Shown: positions 1 through 8,904 of the stretch, one piece after another
Layout of the letters: every line of letters begins with the position of its first letter
Position numbering within the stretch: the first letter of the stretch is position 1
Source of the DNA: a virus
DNA length: 24,275 bases
Reading direction: 5' to 3' (one strand)
Virus record (IMG/VR): IMGVR_UViG_3300023116_000345
Location: 1 to 24,275 of that record
Made by a program: the position numbers and the translations under genes
The notes under the pieces: generated by a model
Seen by the model: the letters and a program-made list of their open reading frames with translations, nothing else
The model's database searches: none
Told to the model about the DNA's origin: nothing

Positions 1-365
1 ATGCTGACACAGCAAAAACTGATATTGTTCAAACTTTTACTGCAGCTCAGAGAGGAAGTATTGTCACACTGACAGATGGTGCGACAATCACGCCTGATTT
101 TGCGGCAGGGAATAATTTCAGTGTTCTTATAAGCGGAAACCGAACCTTAGCTAATCCCACTAATCTTACTTCTGGTCAATCTGGTTGTATTTGGATTCTT
201 CAAGATGGCACAGGCTCACGAACTTTAGCGTACGGAAGTTATTGGAATTTTACTGGAGGTACAGCACCTACGTTGACTACTACCGCTAGCGGTGTTGATT
301 GTTTAGCATATGCGGTACAGAGTAGCACCAATATTACTGCTACATTAATCACCGATTTGAGCTGA
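1..365 (+). CDS. Tail fibre protein, C-terminal fragment (5' end outside window)
   Basis: An open frame runs from the window edge (first full codon at 3) to a TGA at 363-365. About 120 residues are visible, rich in Thr, Ser, Gly and Asn. They match the C-terminal domain I recognise from many phage fibres: a TDGATITPDFAAGNNFSV stretch, then GNRTLANPTNLTSGQSG, then QDGTGSRTLAYGSYWNFTGG. This is a beta-rich tip domain expected to lie at the receptor-binding end. The stop overlaps the next gene's start (ATGA at 365), so the two are probably translationally coupled. The upstream part of the fibre is not visible, so total length and attachment domain are unknown. The fibre assignment rests on motif recall and on the adhesin genes that follow. 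Confidence 0.8.
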   Translation, partial: ADTAKTDIVQTFTAAQRGSIVTLTDGATITPDFAAGNNFSVLISGNRTLANPTNLTSGQSGCIWILQDGTGSRTLAYGSYWNFTGGTAPTLTTTASGVDCLAYAVQSSTNITATLITDLS

Positions 366-3300
366 TGATTCCCGGAAGCGCTAATCCTCTGCTTTTAGCT
401 TCTGCCGCCGCAGAGCCTACTGATTACGAAATTGAGCACTCAGTGCGTTTCAACTCCGCAGATTCGGCTTATTTGTCCCGCACCCCGGCATCAGCGAGCA
501 ATAGGAAGACGTGGACAATAAGTTTATGGCTAAAACGCTGCAAGCTAGGAACCATACAGTCATTTACAAGTTCCAACAACGATACAATTCTACTTTTTCT
601 TTCAGACGATAGTTTGGCCTTCTGGCAAGGAGGACTTGTTCGCGTAACTACTCAAGTATTTAGAGACTGTTCCGCGTGGTATCACATATTACTGGCTGTC
701 GATACCACAAATGCTACAGCCCAGAATCGAGCCCGCATTTATGTGAATGGAACCGAAATAACGACCTGGACAACAAACACTACTATTACACAGAACCTAG
801 ATACTAACTGGAACGCCGCACTTGCTCACCAGATCAATTCAAATAGCAATAGCCAGTATGGAGATCTATACATTGCTGACGTGTATAGTATCGACGGCCA
901 AGCTCTAGGCCCCACCAGCTTCGGTGAGTTCGACGATAACGGCGTGTGGCAACCTAAAGCCTACACTGGTTCATACGGTACTAACGGTTTCCACCTAGAC
1001 TTTGCTGACACCTCGTCTGCTACTGCACTTGGTTACGATGTAAGCGGTAATAACAACGACTGGACTCCTCATAATCTTGTCGCTGGACCGCCTTACACGG
1101 ATAATGGCTTTAGTACGGTGTTTGACGGGAATGGGGATTACCTAACCACTCCATCTAACACTAATGTGGGTTTTGGGACTGGTGATTTTACTATTGAAGC
1201 TTGGATTTATTCAAACGGAACTCAAAGCACGTACGCTACTATTATTAGCCTAAATGATGGATCTGGTGGAAATGATTGGCAGTTTGAAGCATCAAATAAT
1301 AAGATTTCAATCCGTGACCTTTTCACCCCTACAACCACTTATACCCATAATGTCTGGCATCATGTAGCTTGGACACGGCAAGGTAGTTCGAACTATCTAT
1401 TTCTTGACGGCGTTCAACTAGGGACATTTACCGACTCAACGGACTGGGATTATGGATCTTTTAATATAGGAGCCAATAGAGCTTTAAGTTATTTCTTTAA
1501 CGGCAAAATCTCCAACGTCCGTGTCATCAAAGATCGTGCACTGTATACCGCTGCCTTTACCCCGCCTACAACTGCTTTAACTGCTACTGACGACACTGTT
1601 CTGCTTACCTGTCAAAACGCTACAGTCCGTGATAACAGCAACATCGGTCTTGATGTTGCCGCATCTGGTGATGTAGCTATCGTTAACCAAGGACCGTTTA
1701 ACGGGTACTCAGGTGAGTTCGACGGTTCTGCTGATTACCTTGATGTAACAAGCAGTGCTGATTTTAATTTCGGAACTGGTGAGTTTACTGTTGAGTGTTG
1801 GTATTACAGTCCTACTGCTAGTGCTGGTTCTAACCAAGAGATTTTTCATACAAATGTTTCGGCGGCTACCAATCAACTAAGTTTAAGAACTAAGAACAAC
1901 TTATTCATATTATTCTTTAACAGCGGGCAGCCGACCATAAATAGTGGTGCCTACGTCAACAACAATCAATGGCATCATCTAGCAGCTACTAGGGATTCTG
2001 GTGGCACAGCGCGAGTTTTTGTTGACGGCGTACAAAGAAATTCAGCAGACTGGAGCACTGTCGATATTACCAATGCCGGTTCGGCTGGAGCACCTAGAAT
2101 AGGTAATGGAGTTGACGGTAAGATTTCTAACCTTCGTGCTATCAAAGGTCAAGCTCTCTATACCTCCAACTTCACACCTCCTACCGAAGATTTAACCACC
2201 ACAAGCCAAGGTGCTACTGCGTCTAACGTCAAGCTTCTGACGTGTCAAAACAGCACGTTTATTGACAACAGTCCTAGTGCTCACACCATTACGGCTGCTA
2301 ATGACGCCAGTACTATCTCGGTTAACCCTCACACCGACAAGTATTCGGTGACGTTTGACGGTACTGGGGATTACCTTAATATTGCTAACGCTAGTGGAGT
2401 TGCAGTTGGTACAGGTGATTTTACTGTTGAGTATTGGGTAAATTTGGCAGCAACCAGGACACCATCGGTTTGGTGGGCGTCTGGTGCATCCTCTGTTCTA
2501 ATTTCAGATACTGGTGCAGCTGAAGCAGTAATCGGAAGCTCAACAGACACTGGTTCAGGATATTCACAGCTTATAGATGCATCGTCTTCCTTGGCGGCAA
2601 ATACATGGGGACATGTTGCTGTTGTAAGAAGCTCTGGAACAACAACGATATATCTTAATGGTAAAGCCGGTGGCAGTACCACAAGCATTACTGGTTCTTT
2701 TGATTGTGCATATATTGGCACCCAGAAAACCTACTCTCCTCGTGAGTTGACTGGTAAGATCTCAAACCTCCGTGTTACTAACGGTCAAGCGCTCTACACC
2801 GGCAACTTCCTACCCAGCACAGAAGACCTTACCACTACTTCCCAAGGTGCAATAGCTTCTAACGTTAAGCTGCTGACTTGTCAGTCGTACAAGATCCAAG
2901 ACAACTCCCCTAGCGCACATACGATCACTGTTAATGGTGATGCTGCTCCTTCTACTGTGGCACCATTTGTGACCAGTGGAGCGGGTAGTTTTGACGGGAC
3001 GGGTGATTATTTGACTGTTGCTAGTAGTTCTGATTTTGCTTTAGGAACAGGTGACTTTACCATTGAATTTTGGGCAAAACCTACTGCTGCTTGGGGTTCT
3101 GGAGATACAGTTTTAGCAAGTGGCACTGTTAACCAGATAGATACTTGGCTAATGATGGTTGCAACTAATAAACTGTTGTTTAGAAGTAATGGGCAAAACG
3201 ACATTGAACAGGCTTCTGCGTCTTTGAGTGGTTGGAACCACATTGCTGCTGTTAGATCAAGTAGTACGGTTAACCTTTATTTGAATGGAACATCAGTTGG

Positions 3301-5218
3301 ATCTGGAACTTATGCTAACAGCATATCTGCTAATGCGATAACTATTGGATCTCAACCTAACGGAGTTGGTGAATATACCGGATACCTTTCCAACGTCCGT
3401 ATCTCCAAAGGTCTCGCCCGTTACACCTCCAACTTCACACCTCCTACCGAAGACTTCGATCCAACTGATCCAGACACTACCTTACTTATTCTTCAAGGCA
3501 ATACCCTTGAAGACCTTACTGGTGACCACCCTGTAACCGCCTACGGTAACGCAGTTACAACCACCGAAAGTCCGTTTGAGCCAGTTGCCGGCAGTGATGC
3601 GATGTTGGATTCACCGACTAACTACGGTTCTGGTGATTTGGTACGGGGTAACTATTGTACGTTGAACCCGCTAGATAAAGCTACCAACGGTGGTTCTACT
3701 AATGGAAACTTTGAGTATTTAAGTTCTGGCGGTAGTCCTAACGCCATTAACGGCACAATGGCTGTGTCCTCAGGTAAATGGTATTACGAATCTATTGCTA
3801 CTAATAACGCTTATGGTAGCGGTAACCCAGTCTATCAAGCTGGTTTTGTCAGTCTAGATATTTGGGATGGTGTCTTTGCTAATCCCATGGTCCGTACAGC
3901 TGGAAGTGGTTTCTACGGTTACAGTTACAGGGAAGGGTACAAGAGTGTCAACGGTACGTTTAGTTCATTCGCAACTAGCGCAGCAATTGGTGATGCTATT
4001 GGTTTAGCATTGGACCTTGATGCTGGCGAGCTTGAAATCTACAAGAACGGAACAAGTCTTGGGGTACTGGCTACTGGTTTGAGTGGTACATTTATTCCGT
4101 GTGTTGAATCTGATAGCAGTAGCACCGGCCAAGCCGCAACCGTTAACTTCGGTCAACATCCCTTCGACTACCCAGCTCCGGCTGGCTACAAGTCGTTGTG
4201 CAGCACTAACTTGCCAACACCAACGATTGCTGATGGAAGCACGGCGATGGACGTTGCGCTTTACACTGGTACATCCAGTGGTGCAGTTGTGTCTACACCA
4301 AACATGAGTCCTGATTTGGTTTGGATTAAAGATAGAGGTAATACTTTTAATCATCAACTGTTTGACACGATTAGAGGTGTTAACTCAGCGTTGTTACCTA
4401 ATCTTACTTCTGCTGAAAACAACTACAACTCATTTACAAGTTTTAATCCTACTGGATTTACTGTACCTAATGTAAACGGTACAGGTGCTAACGGTAATAA
4501 CCATGTAGCCTGGACTTGGGACGCCGGTTCTTCAACCGTGTCGAACACAGATGGCACCATAACTTCTCAAGTAAGGGCGAATCCTAGTGCGGGGTTCTCG
4601 GTTGTTACTTATACGGGAACGGATGCTAATGCCACTGTGGGTCATGGCCTCGGGATTACACCTGAACTTCTTCTTGTAAAGAATAGAACTACTAGTTTTG
4701 ATTGGGCCGTCTACCATTCCGCCTTGGGAGGCACTAAGTACCTCAAGCTTAACACTACAGACCAAGCTGTAACTGCTAGTGGTAGGTGGAGCAATACAGA
4801 TCCAACTACTACAGTGTTTTCTGTCGGTAATTCTACTGCTACAGGTAATTCTGATAACTACGTGGCCTACTGCTTCGCCCCAGTCGAAGGCTACAGCGCC
4901 TTCGGCAGCTACACCGGCAACGGCAGCGTGGATGGTCCGTTCGTGTTCACCAATTTCCACCCGAGGTGGGTATTAATTAAGCGCACAGATACCACAAGCA
5001 ACTGGACAATTATTGATACTGAAAGACAAGGCTATAATGTTGATAATGACCCATTGTATGCCAATCTTTCTGATATAGAAGGCACCACAGACCTTGCTGA
5101 TATTTTAAGCAATGGATTCAAGCTTCGTTCTGCAAATGTTGGCGTAAATGCAAGTGCTGGTACATACATTTATGCAAGTTTCGCTGAACAGCCTTTCTCC
5201 CTGGCTCGTGCCAGGTAA
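365..5218 (+). CDS. Giant multi-jellyroll adhesin (five LamG-like domains, SPRY-like, DUF7483-like repeats)
   Basis: This 1617-residue protein is probably a virion-surface carbohydrate- or receptor-binding protein. A divergent concanavalin-like domain lies at about residues 20-225. Four clear LamG/jellyroll domains follow at about 250-425, 448-625, 660-845 and 872-1060. Each has the signature G(D/E)FT(I/V)E.W, then W.H(V/I/L)A..R, a D/NG loop and GKISN(V/L)R. A SPRY-like domain lies at about 1105-1290 (GKWYYES, then GDAIGLALDLDAGELEIYKNG). Three copies of a PELLLVKNR/DWAVY-type repeat, as in the phage repeat often labelled DUF7483, fill 1297-1611 and end in YIYASFAEQPF. No signal peptide or membrane segment is seen. 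The ATG overlaps the previous stop. Similar multi-LamG proteins occur in cyanophage fibre clusters; binding to host surface glycans is inference. Confidence 0.9.
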   Translation: MIPGSANPLLLASAAAEPTDYEIEHSVRFNSADSAYLSRTPASASNRKTWTISLWLKRCKLGTIQSFTSSNNDTILLFLSDDSLAFWQGGLVRVTTQVFRDCSAWYHILLAVDTTNATAQNRARIYVNGTEITTWTTNTTITQNLDTNWNAALAHQINSNSNSQYGDLYIADVYSIDGQALGPTSFGEFDDNGVWQPKAYTGSYGTNGFHLDFADTSSATALGYDVSGNNNDWTPHNLVAGPPYTDNGFSTVFDGNGDYLTTPSNTNVGFGTGDFTIEAWIYSNGTQSTYATIISLNDGSGGNDWQFEASNNKISIRDLFTPTTTYTHNVWHHVAWTRQGSSNYLFLDGVQLGTFTDSTDWDYGSFNIGANRALSYFFNGKISNVRVIKDRALYTAAFTPPTTALTATDDTVLLTCQNATVRDNSNIGLDVAASGDVAIVNQGPFNGYSGEFDGSADYLDVTSSADFNFGTGEFTVECWYYSPTASAGSNQEIFHTNVSAATNQLSLRTKNNLFILFFNSGQPTINSGAYVNNNQWHHLAATRDSGGTARVFVDGVQRNSADWSTVDITNAGSAGAPRIGNGVDGKISNLRAIKGQALYTSNFTPPTEDLTTTSQGATASNVKLLTCQNSTFIDNSPSAHTITAANDASTISVNPHTDKYSVTFDGTGDYLNIANASGVAVGTGDFTVEYWVNLAATRTPSVWWASGASSVLISDTGAAEAVIGSSTDTGSGYSQLIDASSSLAANTWGHVAVVRSSGTTTIYLNGKAGGSTTSITGSFDCAYIGTQKTYSPRELTGKISNLRVTNGQALYTGNFLPSTEDLTTTSQGAIASNVKLLTCQSYKIQDNSPSAHTITVNGDAAPSTVAPFVTSGAGSFDGTGDYLTVASSSDFALGTGDFTIEFWAKPTAAWGSGDTVLASGTVNQIDTWLMMVATNKLLFRSNGQNDIEQASASLSGWNHIAAVRSSSTVNLYLNGTSVGSGTYANSISANAITIGSQPNGVGEYTGYLSNVRISKGLARYTSNFTPPTEDFDPTDPDTTLLILQGNTLEDLTGDHPVTAYGNAVTTTESPFEPVAGSDAMLDSPTNYGSGDLVRGNYCTLNPLDKATNGGSTNGNFEYLSSGGSPNAINGTMAVSSGKWYYESIATNNAYGSGNPVYQAGFVSLDIWDGVFANPMVRTAGSGFYGYSYREGYKSVNGTFSSFATSAAIGDAIGLALDLDAGELEIYKNGTSLGVLATGLSGTFIPCVESDSSSTGQAATVNFGQHPFDYPAPAGYKSLCSTNLPTPTIADGSTAMDVALYTGTSSGAVVSTPNMSPDLVWIKDRGNTFNHQLFDTIRGVNSALLPNLTSAENNYNSFTSFNPTGFTVPNVNGTGANGNNHVAWTWDAGSSTVSNTDGTITSQVRANPSAGFSVVTYTGTDANATVGHGLGITPELLLVKNRTTSFDWAVYHSALGGTKYLKLNTTDQAVTASGRWSNTDPTTTVFSVGNSTATGNSDNYVAYCFAPVEGYSAFGSYTGNGSVDGPFVFTNFHPRWVLIKRTDTTSNWTIIDTERQGYNVDNDPLYANLSDIEGTTDLADILSNGFKLRSANVGVNASAGTYIYASFAEQPFSLARAR

Positions 5219-5237
5219 CCACACCACCTAGCGAGCC

Positions 5238-5768
5238 ATGTTCATCCTTGACTCCAAACCACTAGCGCTCGACAGAGCCTTTACCCACAACGGCGTTCAA
5301 TATCCCGCTAACTGGCTCCGTCTTGCTAGCCCCGCTGAACGCGAGGCAATCGGCATCACCGAAGCACCTGATCCCGAACCATACGATCAACGCTTTTACT
5401 GGAACCCAGATCTGCCGAAAGATCACACCCAGCTAGTAGAGCAGTGGGTGGGTCAAACCAAAACCACTGCAGGCACGCTGTTGGCACCAACGGATTGGAT
5501 GATCACCCGTAGCGCTGAGCCCGGCGGTAAACCAGCCTCTGATGAAGTATTGGCTCAACGTGCAGCGATCCGCGCCAAGAGTGACGAAAAGGAAGCGGCC
5601 ATCGCAAACACCACCAGCACCAATGAGCTGGCGGCCTACGTCACTAGCAGTGCTTACGCCGCGTGGAGTGACCCTGAACCGTCGCCGGAAGTGATCGACG
5701 AAGAAGAAACAACTGAGGACACGCTATCCGCAGAAGCCCTTCCTTCCGTTCCCTCGTCTTTGCCCTAG
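5238..5768 (+). CDS. Tail fibre assembly-like protein
   Basis: This 176-residue soluble protein has no membrane segment. The N-terminal half contains a short LDRAFTHNGVQYPANWLRLAS module, then an aromatic stretch around RFYWNPDLPKD. The middle has the arrangement LAPTDWMITRSAEPGGKPAS followed by a helical R/A/K/E-rich segment (VLAQRAAIRAKSDEKEAAI). That resembles the LAETDW...R...R..L region of phage tail-fibre assembly chaperones and DUF4376-like proteins. The last 45 residues are acidic and proline-rich, probably disordered. It sits directly after the large adhesin gene (20 nt gap), the usual place for a fibre chaperone. Assignment rests on weak motif likeness plus position; a small virion protein is the alternative. 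Confidence 0.55.
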   Translation: MFILDSKPLALDRAFTHNGVQYPANWLRLASPAEREAIGITEAPDPEPYDQRFYWNPDLPKDHTQLVEQWVGQTKTTAGTLLAPTDWMITRSAEPGGKPASDEVLAQRAAIRAKSDEKEAAIANTTSTNELAAYVTSSAYAAWSDPEPSPEVIDEEETTEDTLSAEALPSVPSSLP

Positions 5769-5771
5769 AAT
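5766..5771 (+). promoter_or_regulatory. -10-like box (TAGAAT), 25 nt before 5797
   Basis: TAGAAT overlaps the TAG stop of the tail-assembly-like gene and precedes the 41-residue basic gene. Spacing is slightly longer than the 21 nt of the main group. No -35 element is seen. Confidence 0.3.
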
Positions 5772-5796
5772 CCTACGCATCTTCCCTTCTAAGCGG

Positions 5797-5922
5797 ATGG
5801 CCAAGCCTAAAAACACTCAGCAGATCGAGCCAAAGCTCAAAACTACTTCAATAGGACACAGCACTTTATCCCGACCCAAACGTCGTGGTCGTAAAGTTTA
5901 TCGCGGACAAGGTAAACGCTAA
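5797..5922 (+). CDS. Small basic phage protein, 41 residues
   Basis: A 41-codon frame from ATG 5797 to TAA 5920-5922. The product is strongly basic, beginning MAKPKNTQQIEPKLKTTS and ending in an arginine/lysine/glycine tail (RPKRRGRKVYRGQGKR). I recall similar short basic proteins at comparable places in cyanophage structural regions, so I think it is real although its role is unknown; nucleic-acid contact is plausible from charge only. A TAGAAT box lies 25 nt before the ATG and overlaps the stop of the previous gene. Its own stop codon contains the start of the TAAAAT box serving the next gene. Confidence 0.65.
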   Translation: MAKPKNTQQIEPKLKTTSIGHSTLSRPKRRGRKVYRGQGKR

Positions 5923-5925
5923 AAT
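5920..5925 (+). promoter_or_regulatory. -10-like box (TAAAAT), 21 nt before 5947
   Basis: TAAAATAA overlaps the TAA stop of the 41-residue gene. Exactly 21 nt separate it from the ATG of the beta-domain gene. No -35 element or strong Shine-Dalgarno sequence is seen. Confidence 0.5.
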
Positions 5926-5946
5926 AACACTAGGTAACTCAGAGCG

Positions 5947-6333
5947 ATGGCTGTAGTAAGTTTTCAAGCAGGAGAGACCATCGCAAATGGCGATGCTGTG
6001 TACGTTGGTTCGAACGGCTTTATTTACAAAGCTAGCGCTCTTAGCAGGGATCAAGCCAGCGTGGTTGGTGTCGCCCTGGAATCTGGATCGAATAATGAGT
6101 TAGTTCGTGTCAATCCTGACTTTTTGTACACCTCGTACAGCAGCCTTATCCCTGGCGATTACCAATACCTGTCTATTGCTACGTCGGGCTCTGTTGTCGA
6201 TTACGAAACTTGGAGTTCTGAGTTTGTCGCTTTGTCTGGGAACGCCTACCTAACTCAGGTTGGTCGAGCAGTAACGACAAGTGGAATTTTGGTCGAGATC
6301 GATACCCCTAATCTTGTAGTTTATAGTCCTTAA
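5947..6333 (+). CDS. Small virion-type beta-domain protein (standalone copy of the fibre split domain)
   Basis: This 128-residue, all-beta protein has no membrane segment. Its order of elements is AGETIANGDAVYVGSNGFIYKA, SVVGVALESG...LVRVNPDF, LIPGDYQYLS and VGRAVTTSGILVEI. The same order (entry strand pair, G(I/V)(A/S) strand, GL/P-G-YY turn, final (I/V)GRAV-S-T-L strand) is found split around the seven-repeat array in the three large fibres downstream. It is also found whole in the next gene. The family occurs in phage fibres and virion decoration-like proteins; the exact role here is unknown. It starts 21 nt after a TAAAAT box and has no strong Shine-Dalgarno sequence. Confidence 0.7.
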   Translation: MAVVSFQAGETIANGDAVYVGSNGFIYKASALSRDQASVVGVALESGSNNELVRVNPDFLYTSYSSLIPGDYQYLSIATSGSVVDYETWSSEFVALSGNAYLTQVGRAVTTSGILVEIDTPNLVVYSP

Positions 6334-6335
6334 TC

Positions 6336-6419
6336 ATGACTTTTGTCTCTGTTCTACTTCTTTTGTTTCTGTACTTTATCGGTTTCAGTTTATTCGCCAT
6401 CAACCCGCGAGACGACTGA
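6336..6419 (+). CDS. Candidate 27-residue single-membrane-span peptide
   Basis: A short frame starts at ATG 6336, two bases after the preceding stop, and ends at TGA 6417-6419. The product begins MTFVSVLLLLFLYFIGFSL and ends in a polar NPRDD tail: one hydrophobic helix with a short charged C-terminus. Such tiny membrane peptides are common in phages, but length alone cannot prove translation. No clear ribosome-binding site precedes it except through coupling to the upstream stop. Chance is a real alternative; the clean hydrophobic-then-charged pattern and the exact fit to the gap are the reasons to list it. Confidence 0.35.
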   Translation: MTFVSVLLLLFLYFIGFSLFAINPRDD

Positions 6420-6434
6420 TCAGTGGCTGTCAGG

Positions 6435-6440
6435 TATAAT
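6435..6440 (+). promoter_or_regulatory. -10-like box (TATAAT), 26 nt before 6467
   Basis: A perfect TATAAT lies in the 47-nt gap before the second beta-domain gene; no good -35 sequence lies 16-18 nt upstream. Confidence 0.4.
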
Positions 6441-6466
6441 TGAGCTAATAGATCCGTGCTTCTCAT

Positions 6467-6970
6467 ATGACTGAGCGGTCGATATTTAATAGGAGATACA
6501 CGGATTATACTCCGATCAGTACGCAAGTCTGGTTACTTAATGGTGATGGTGTAACAACCACAGTTTCTTCAACACAGGCTTTTACAGCAGGTGCAAACTT
6601 AATTCAAGGACAAGTTGTTTACGTTAGTGGCGTTTATGCTCTTCCTGCATCGGCTGCCAGCGGCGTATCTTCCGAGCAGTATCAGCCTATTGGCATTACA
6701 GCTGAAGCTGCATCGCTTTCAAACTCAGTGGCTGTGAATCTTGATGACGTTGTTGTAATTAGTGATGCTAACATCACAGCTGATACAGCTTTGATTCCAG
6801 GTCAGCACTATTACTTGTCTCAGTTTGACGGGCAAGTCACCCGATACAGTACAGCATCTGGTCTTGTCACCGCCGCCAGCGGTTATGCAGCACTTGTGAA
6901 TCTCGGCCTTGCACTCAGCACCACTGAGTTGCACGTCGAGATTCAGCCCCCTGTGGACCTCTTCAGCTAG
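6467..6970 (+). CDS. Small virion-type beta-domain protein, second standalone copy
   Basis: This 167-residue protein begins with a short polar segment, then carries the same module as the gene before it: AFTAGANLIQGQVVYVSG, YQPIGITAEAASLSN, LIPGQHYYLSQFDGQV and LVNLGLALSTTELHVEI. It is a diverged paralogue with longer loops. It precedes the first seven-repeat fibre, whose flanking halves contain the same elements. I infer a trimeric or decoration role in the adhesion apparatus; no catalytic motif is present. A TATAAT box lies 26 nt before the ATG. The start is chosen because it is the first ATG after the box; a downstream start would cut into the N-terminal polar part only. Confidence 0.7.
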   Translation: MTERSIFNRRYTDYTPISTQVWLLNGDGVTTTVSSTQAFTAGANLIQGQVVYVSGVYALPASAASGVSSEQYQPIGITAEAASLSNSVAVNLDDVVVISDANITADTALIPGQHYYLSQFDGQVTRYSTASGLVTAASGYAALVNLGLALSTTELHVEIQPPVDLFS

Positions 6971-6995
6971 GTCTCTTTATTACTGAGGTTCTGCC

Positions 6996-8870
6996 ATGGT
7001 CGCCCGTCGCCCGCTTGTTGTTCAGGATGGTTTTGTCGCTGAACTTCCTGTCGGCGATACGGTAGCTGCTGGAACCTCGACGACTGAAGTTGTTGCTGGT
7101 AGTGGTTTAGTCGGCGGTGGTTCGGTCTCGAGTAACCCTCGCGTTGATTTCGCTCTAGCTGCAAATCCCAGCGGGATTATTTACGTCGGTGACTCACTGG
7201 GTATCGACGGCGCTGCCCAGGTTTCTGCTGATACTGCACTAGCTAGTGGTTCAGCCGCTGCGGTCTTGGCTGATTCGGCGCTGGCTAGTGGCAACGCGTC
7301 TTTGGTGACGGCGTCTGCTGCACTTGCTTCGGGTAACGCTGCGCTTGATTTAGTTCCGACCCTTGGCGGCGGTGGCGCCGGTACGGTTGCTGAGTTTACA
7401 GCTGCGAGCGCTGTGGTTTCGGGTTATGCGGTGGGGTTTGATGATGCTGGGAAGGTTCAGAGTGTTGCGGCGGAGATTACGGATGATAATACAAATCCGA
7501 TGAGTTTCCCGAGTGCTGCTGTCGTCTTTGAATCTGCTAGTTCCCCCTACATCTCCGCCACTTACGACTCCAGCAATAACAAAGTCATCATCGCCTATCA
7601 AGACAGCGCTAACTCCTTCTACGGCACCGCCATTGTCGGCACAGTCTCCGGTACATCCATATCCTTCGGCACCGCCGTTGTCTTTGAATCTGCTACATCC
7701 ACCTACACCTCCTCCACCTACGACTCCACCAACAACCGAGTCGTCATCGCCTACCGAGACGGCGGCAACTCCAGCTACGGCACCGCCATCGTCGGCACAG
7801 TTTCCGGCACATCCATTTCATTCGGCACTGCTGTCGTCTTCGAATCTGCTAACTCCCCATATATTTCTTCCGTCTACGACTCAACCAACAACCGCGTTGT
7901 TATTGCTTATCAAAACAACGGCAACTCCAATTATGGCACCGCGATCGTCGGCACAGTTTCCGGCACATCTATCTCCTTCGGCTCTGCAGTAGTATTCGAA
8001 TCTGCTAGTTCCAACTACATCTCCACCACCTACGACTCCACCAACAACCGAGTCGTCATCGCCTACCGAGACATTGGCAACTCCGGTTACGGTACCGCCA
8101 TCGTCGGCACAGTATCCGGCACTTCAATCTCATTCGGCACCGCTGTCGTCATTGATTCTACTAGTTCCACCTACATCTCCACCACCTACGACTCCACCAA
8201 CAACCGAGTCGTCATCGCCTACCGAGACGGCGGCAACTCCAGCTACGGCACCGCCATCGTCGGCACCGTCTCCGGCACCTCGATTTCCTTCGGCTCTGCA
8301 GTAGTATTCGAATCTGCTAGTTCCAACTACATCTCCACCACTTTCGACTCCACCAACAACCGAGTCGTCATCGCCTATCGAGACATCGGAAACTCTTCAT
8401 ACGGCACCGCCATCGTCGGCACAGTCTCCGGCACGTCTATCTCCTTCGGCACCGCTGTTGTTTTCGAATCTGCTAACTCCGATAACTTCTCCGCCACCTA
8501 CGACTCCACCAACAACCGAGTCGTCATCGCTTACCGAGACAACGGCAACTCCAGCTACGGCACCGCCATCGTAGCCGATGCCCTCCTTTACTACTCCTAC
8601 AACCCCACCGTCAACTCCTACCCCAACGTCCTCGGAATCTCCCAATCCACCGTGGCGAGTGGTTCCACCTGCCTCGTTAATTTGCCAGGAACCCTGTACA
8701 ACGACCCCGCCGCAGGTCTGACAACCGGCGCGTTCTACTACGCCAACCCAACCACCAGCGGCATCACAACAACTTCAACCAAACCGACGTCGTGGGATGG
8801 CCAAGTTCCTTGGAATTACATCGGTCGCGCTGTGACTTCGAGCGGTCTAATGCTGCTTAAGTCTATTTAA
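6996..8870 (+). CDS. Fibre A: seven-bladed propeller fibre, 624 residues
   Basis: The first of three paralogues is probably a receptor-binding tail fibre. The N-terminus (MVARRPLVV...ELPVGD) is shared with fibre B and likely attaches to the virion. An AGSGLVGGG motif (34-42) is typical of phage fibres. Residues 78-118 hold three ~14-residue ALASGNA-type repeats suggesting a trimeric stalk. Next come the first strands of a small beta domain (SAVVSGYAVGFDDAGKVQSV, about 138-157), seven ~52-residue repeats (about 170-527), and the rest of that domain (VLGISQ... to the end, about 545-624). Each repeat reads roughly TYDSTNNRVVIAYRD, YGTAIVGTVSGTSISFG, TAVVFESA. A GAGG site 7 nt before the ATG is a good Shine-Dalgarno sequence, unlike fibres B and C. 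Fibre function is inferred from architecture and place. Confidence 0.85.
   Translation: MVARRPLVVQDGFVAELPVGDTVAAGTSTTEVVAGSGLVGGGSVSSNPRVDFALAANPSGIIYVGDSLGIDGAAQVSADTALASGSAAAVLADSALASGNASLVTASAALASGNAALDLVPTLGGGGAGTVAEFTAASAVVSGYAVGFDDAGKVQSVAAEITDDNTNPMSFPSAAVVFESASSPYISATYDSSNNKVIIAYQDSANSFYGTAIVGTVSGTSISFGTAVVFESATSTYTSSTYDSTNNRVVIAYRDGGNSSYGTAIVGTVSGTSISFGTAVVFESANSPYISSVYDSTNNRVVIAYQNNGNSNYGTAIVGTVSGTSISFGSAVVFESASSNYISTTYDSTNNRVVIAYRDIGNSGYGTAIVGTVSGTSISFGTAVVIDSTSSTYISTTYDSTNNRVVIAYRDGGNSSYGTAIVGTVSGTSISFGSAVVFESASSNYISTTFDSTNNRVVIAYRDIGNSSYGTAIVGTVSGTSISFGTAVVFESANSDNFSATYDSTNNRVVIAYRDNGNSSYGTAIVADALLYYSYNPTVNSYPNVLGISQSTVASGSTCLVNLPGTLYNDPAAGLTTGAFYYANPTTSGITTTSTKPTSWDGQVPWNYIGRAVTSSGLMLLKSI
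7503..8576 (+). repeat. Seven tandem ~156-bp repeats encoding propeller blades in fibre A
   Basis: Seven in-frame copies of a ~52-codon unit, recognisable by YDSTNN or FDSTNN followed by VVIAYRD/Q and GTAIVGTVSGTSISFG. Long tracts are identical at DNA level between units, for example the 47-nt tract at 7974-8020, which recurs in unit 6 near 8286. Codons are mostly C-ending here, unlike the flanking gene parts. The last unit ends in GTAIVADA instead of GTVSGTS, closing the array. Confidence 0.9.
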
Positions 8871-8877
8871 CCCGAGT

Positions 8878-8883
8878 TAGAGT
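8878..8883 (+). promoter_or_regulatory. -10-like box (TAGAGT), 21 nt before fibre B
   Basis: TAGAGTAT lies in the 34-nt gap between fibres A and B, exactly 21 nt before the ATG at 8905. Confidence 0.45.
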
Positions 8884-8904
8884 ATCTTTAGGAACTGATC
8901 AGTC

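Noticed and set aside
2371-4960. Several 60-142-codon frames antisense or out of frame inside the large adhesin gene
   Set aside because: They lie fully within a gene with strong domain evidence, lack ribosome sites and show no recognisable protein features.
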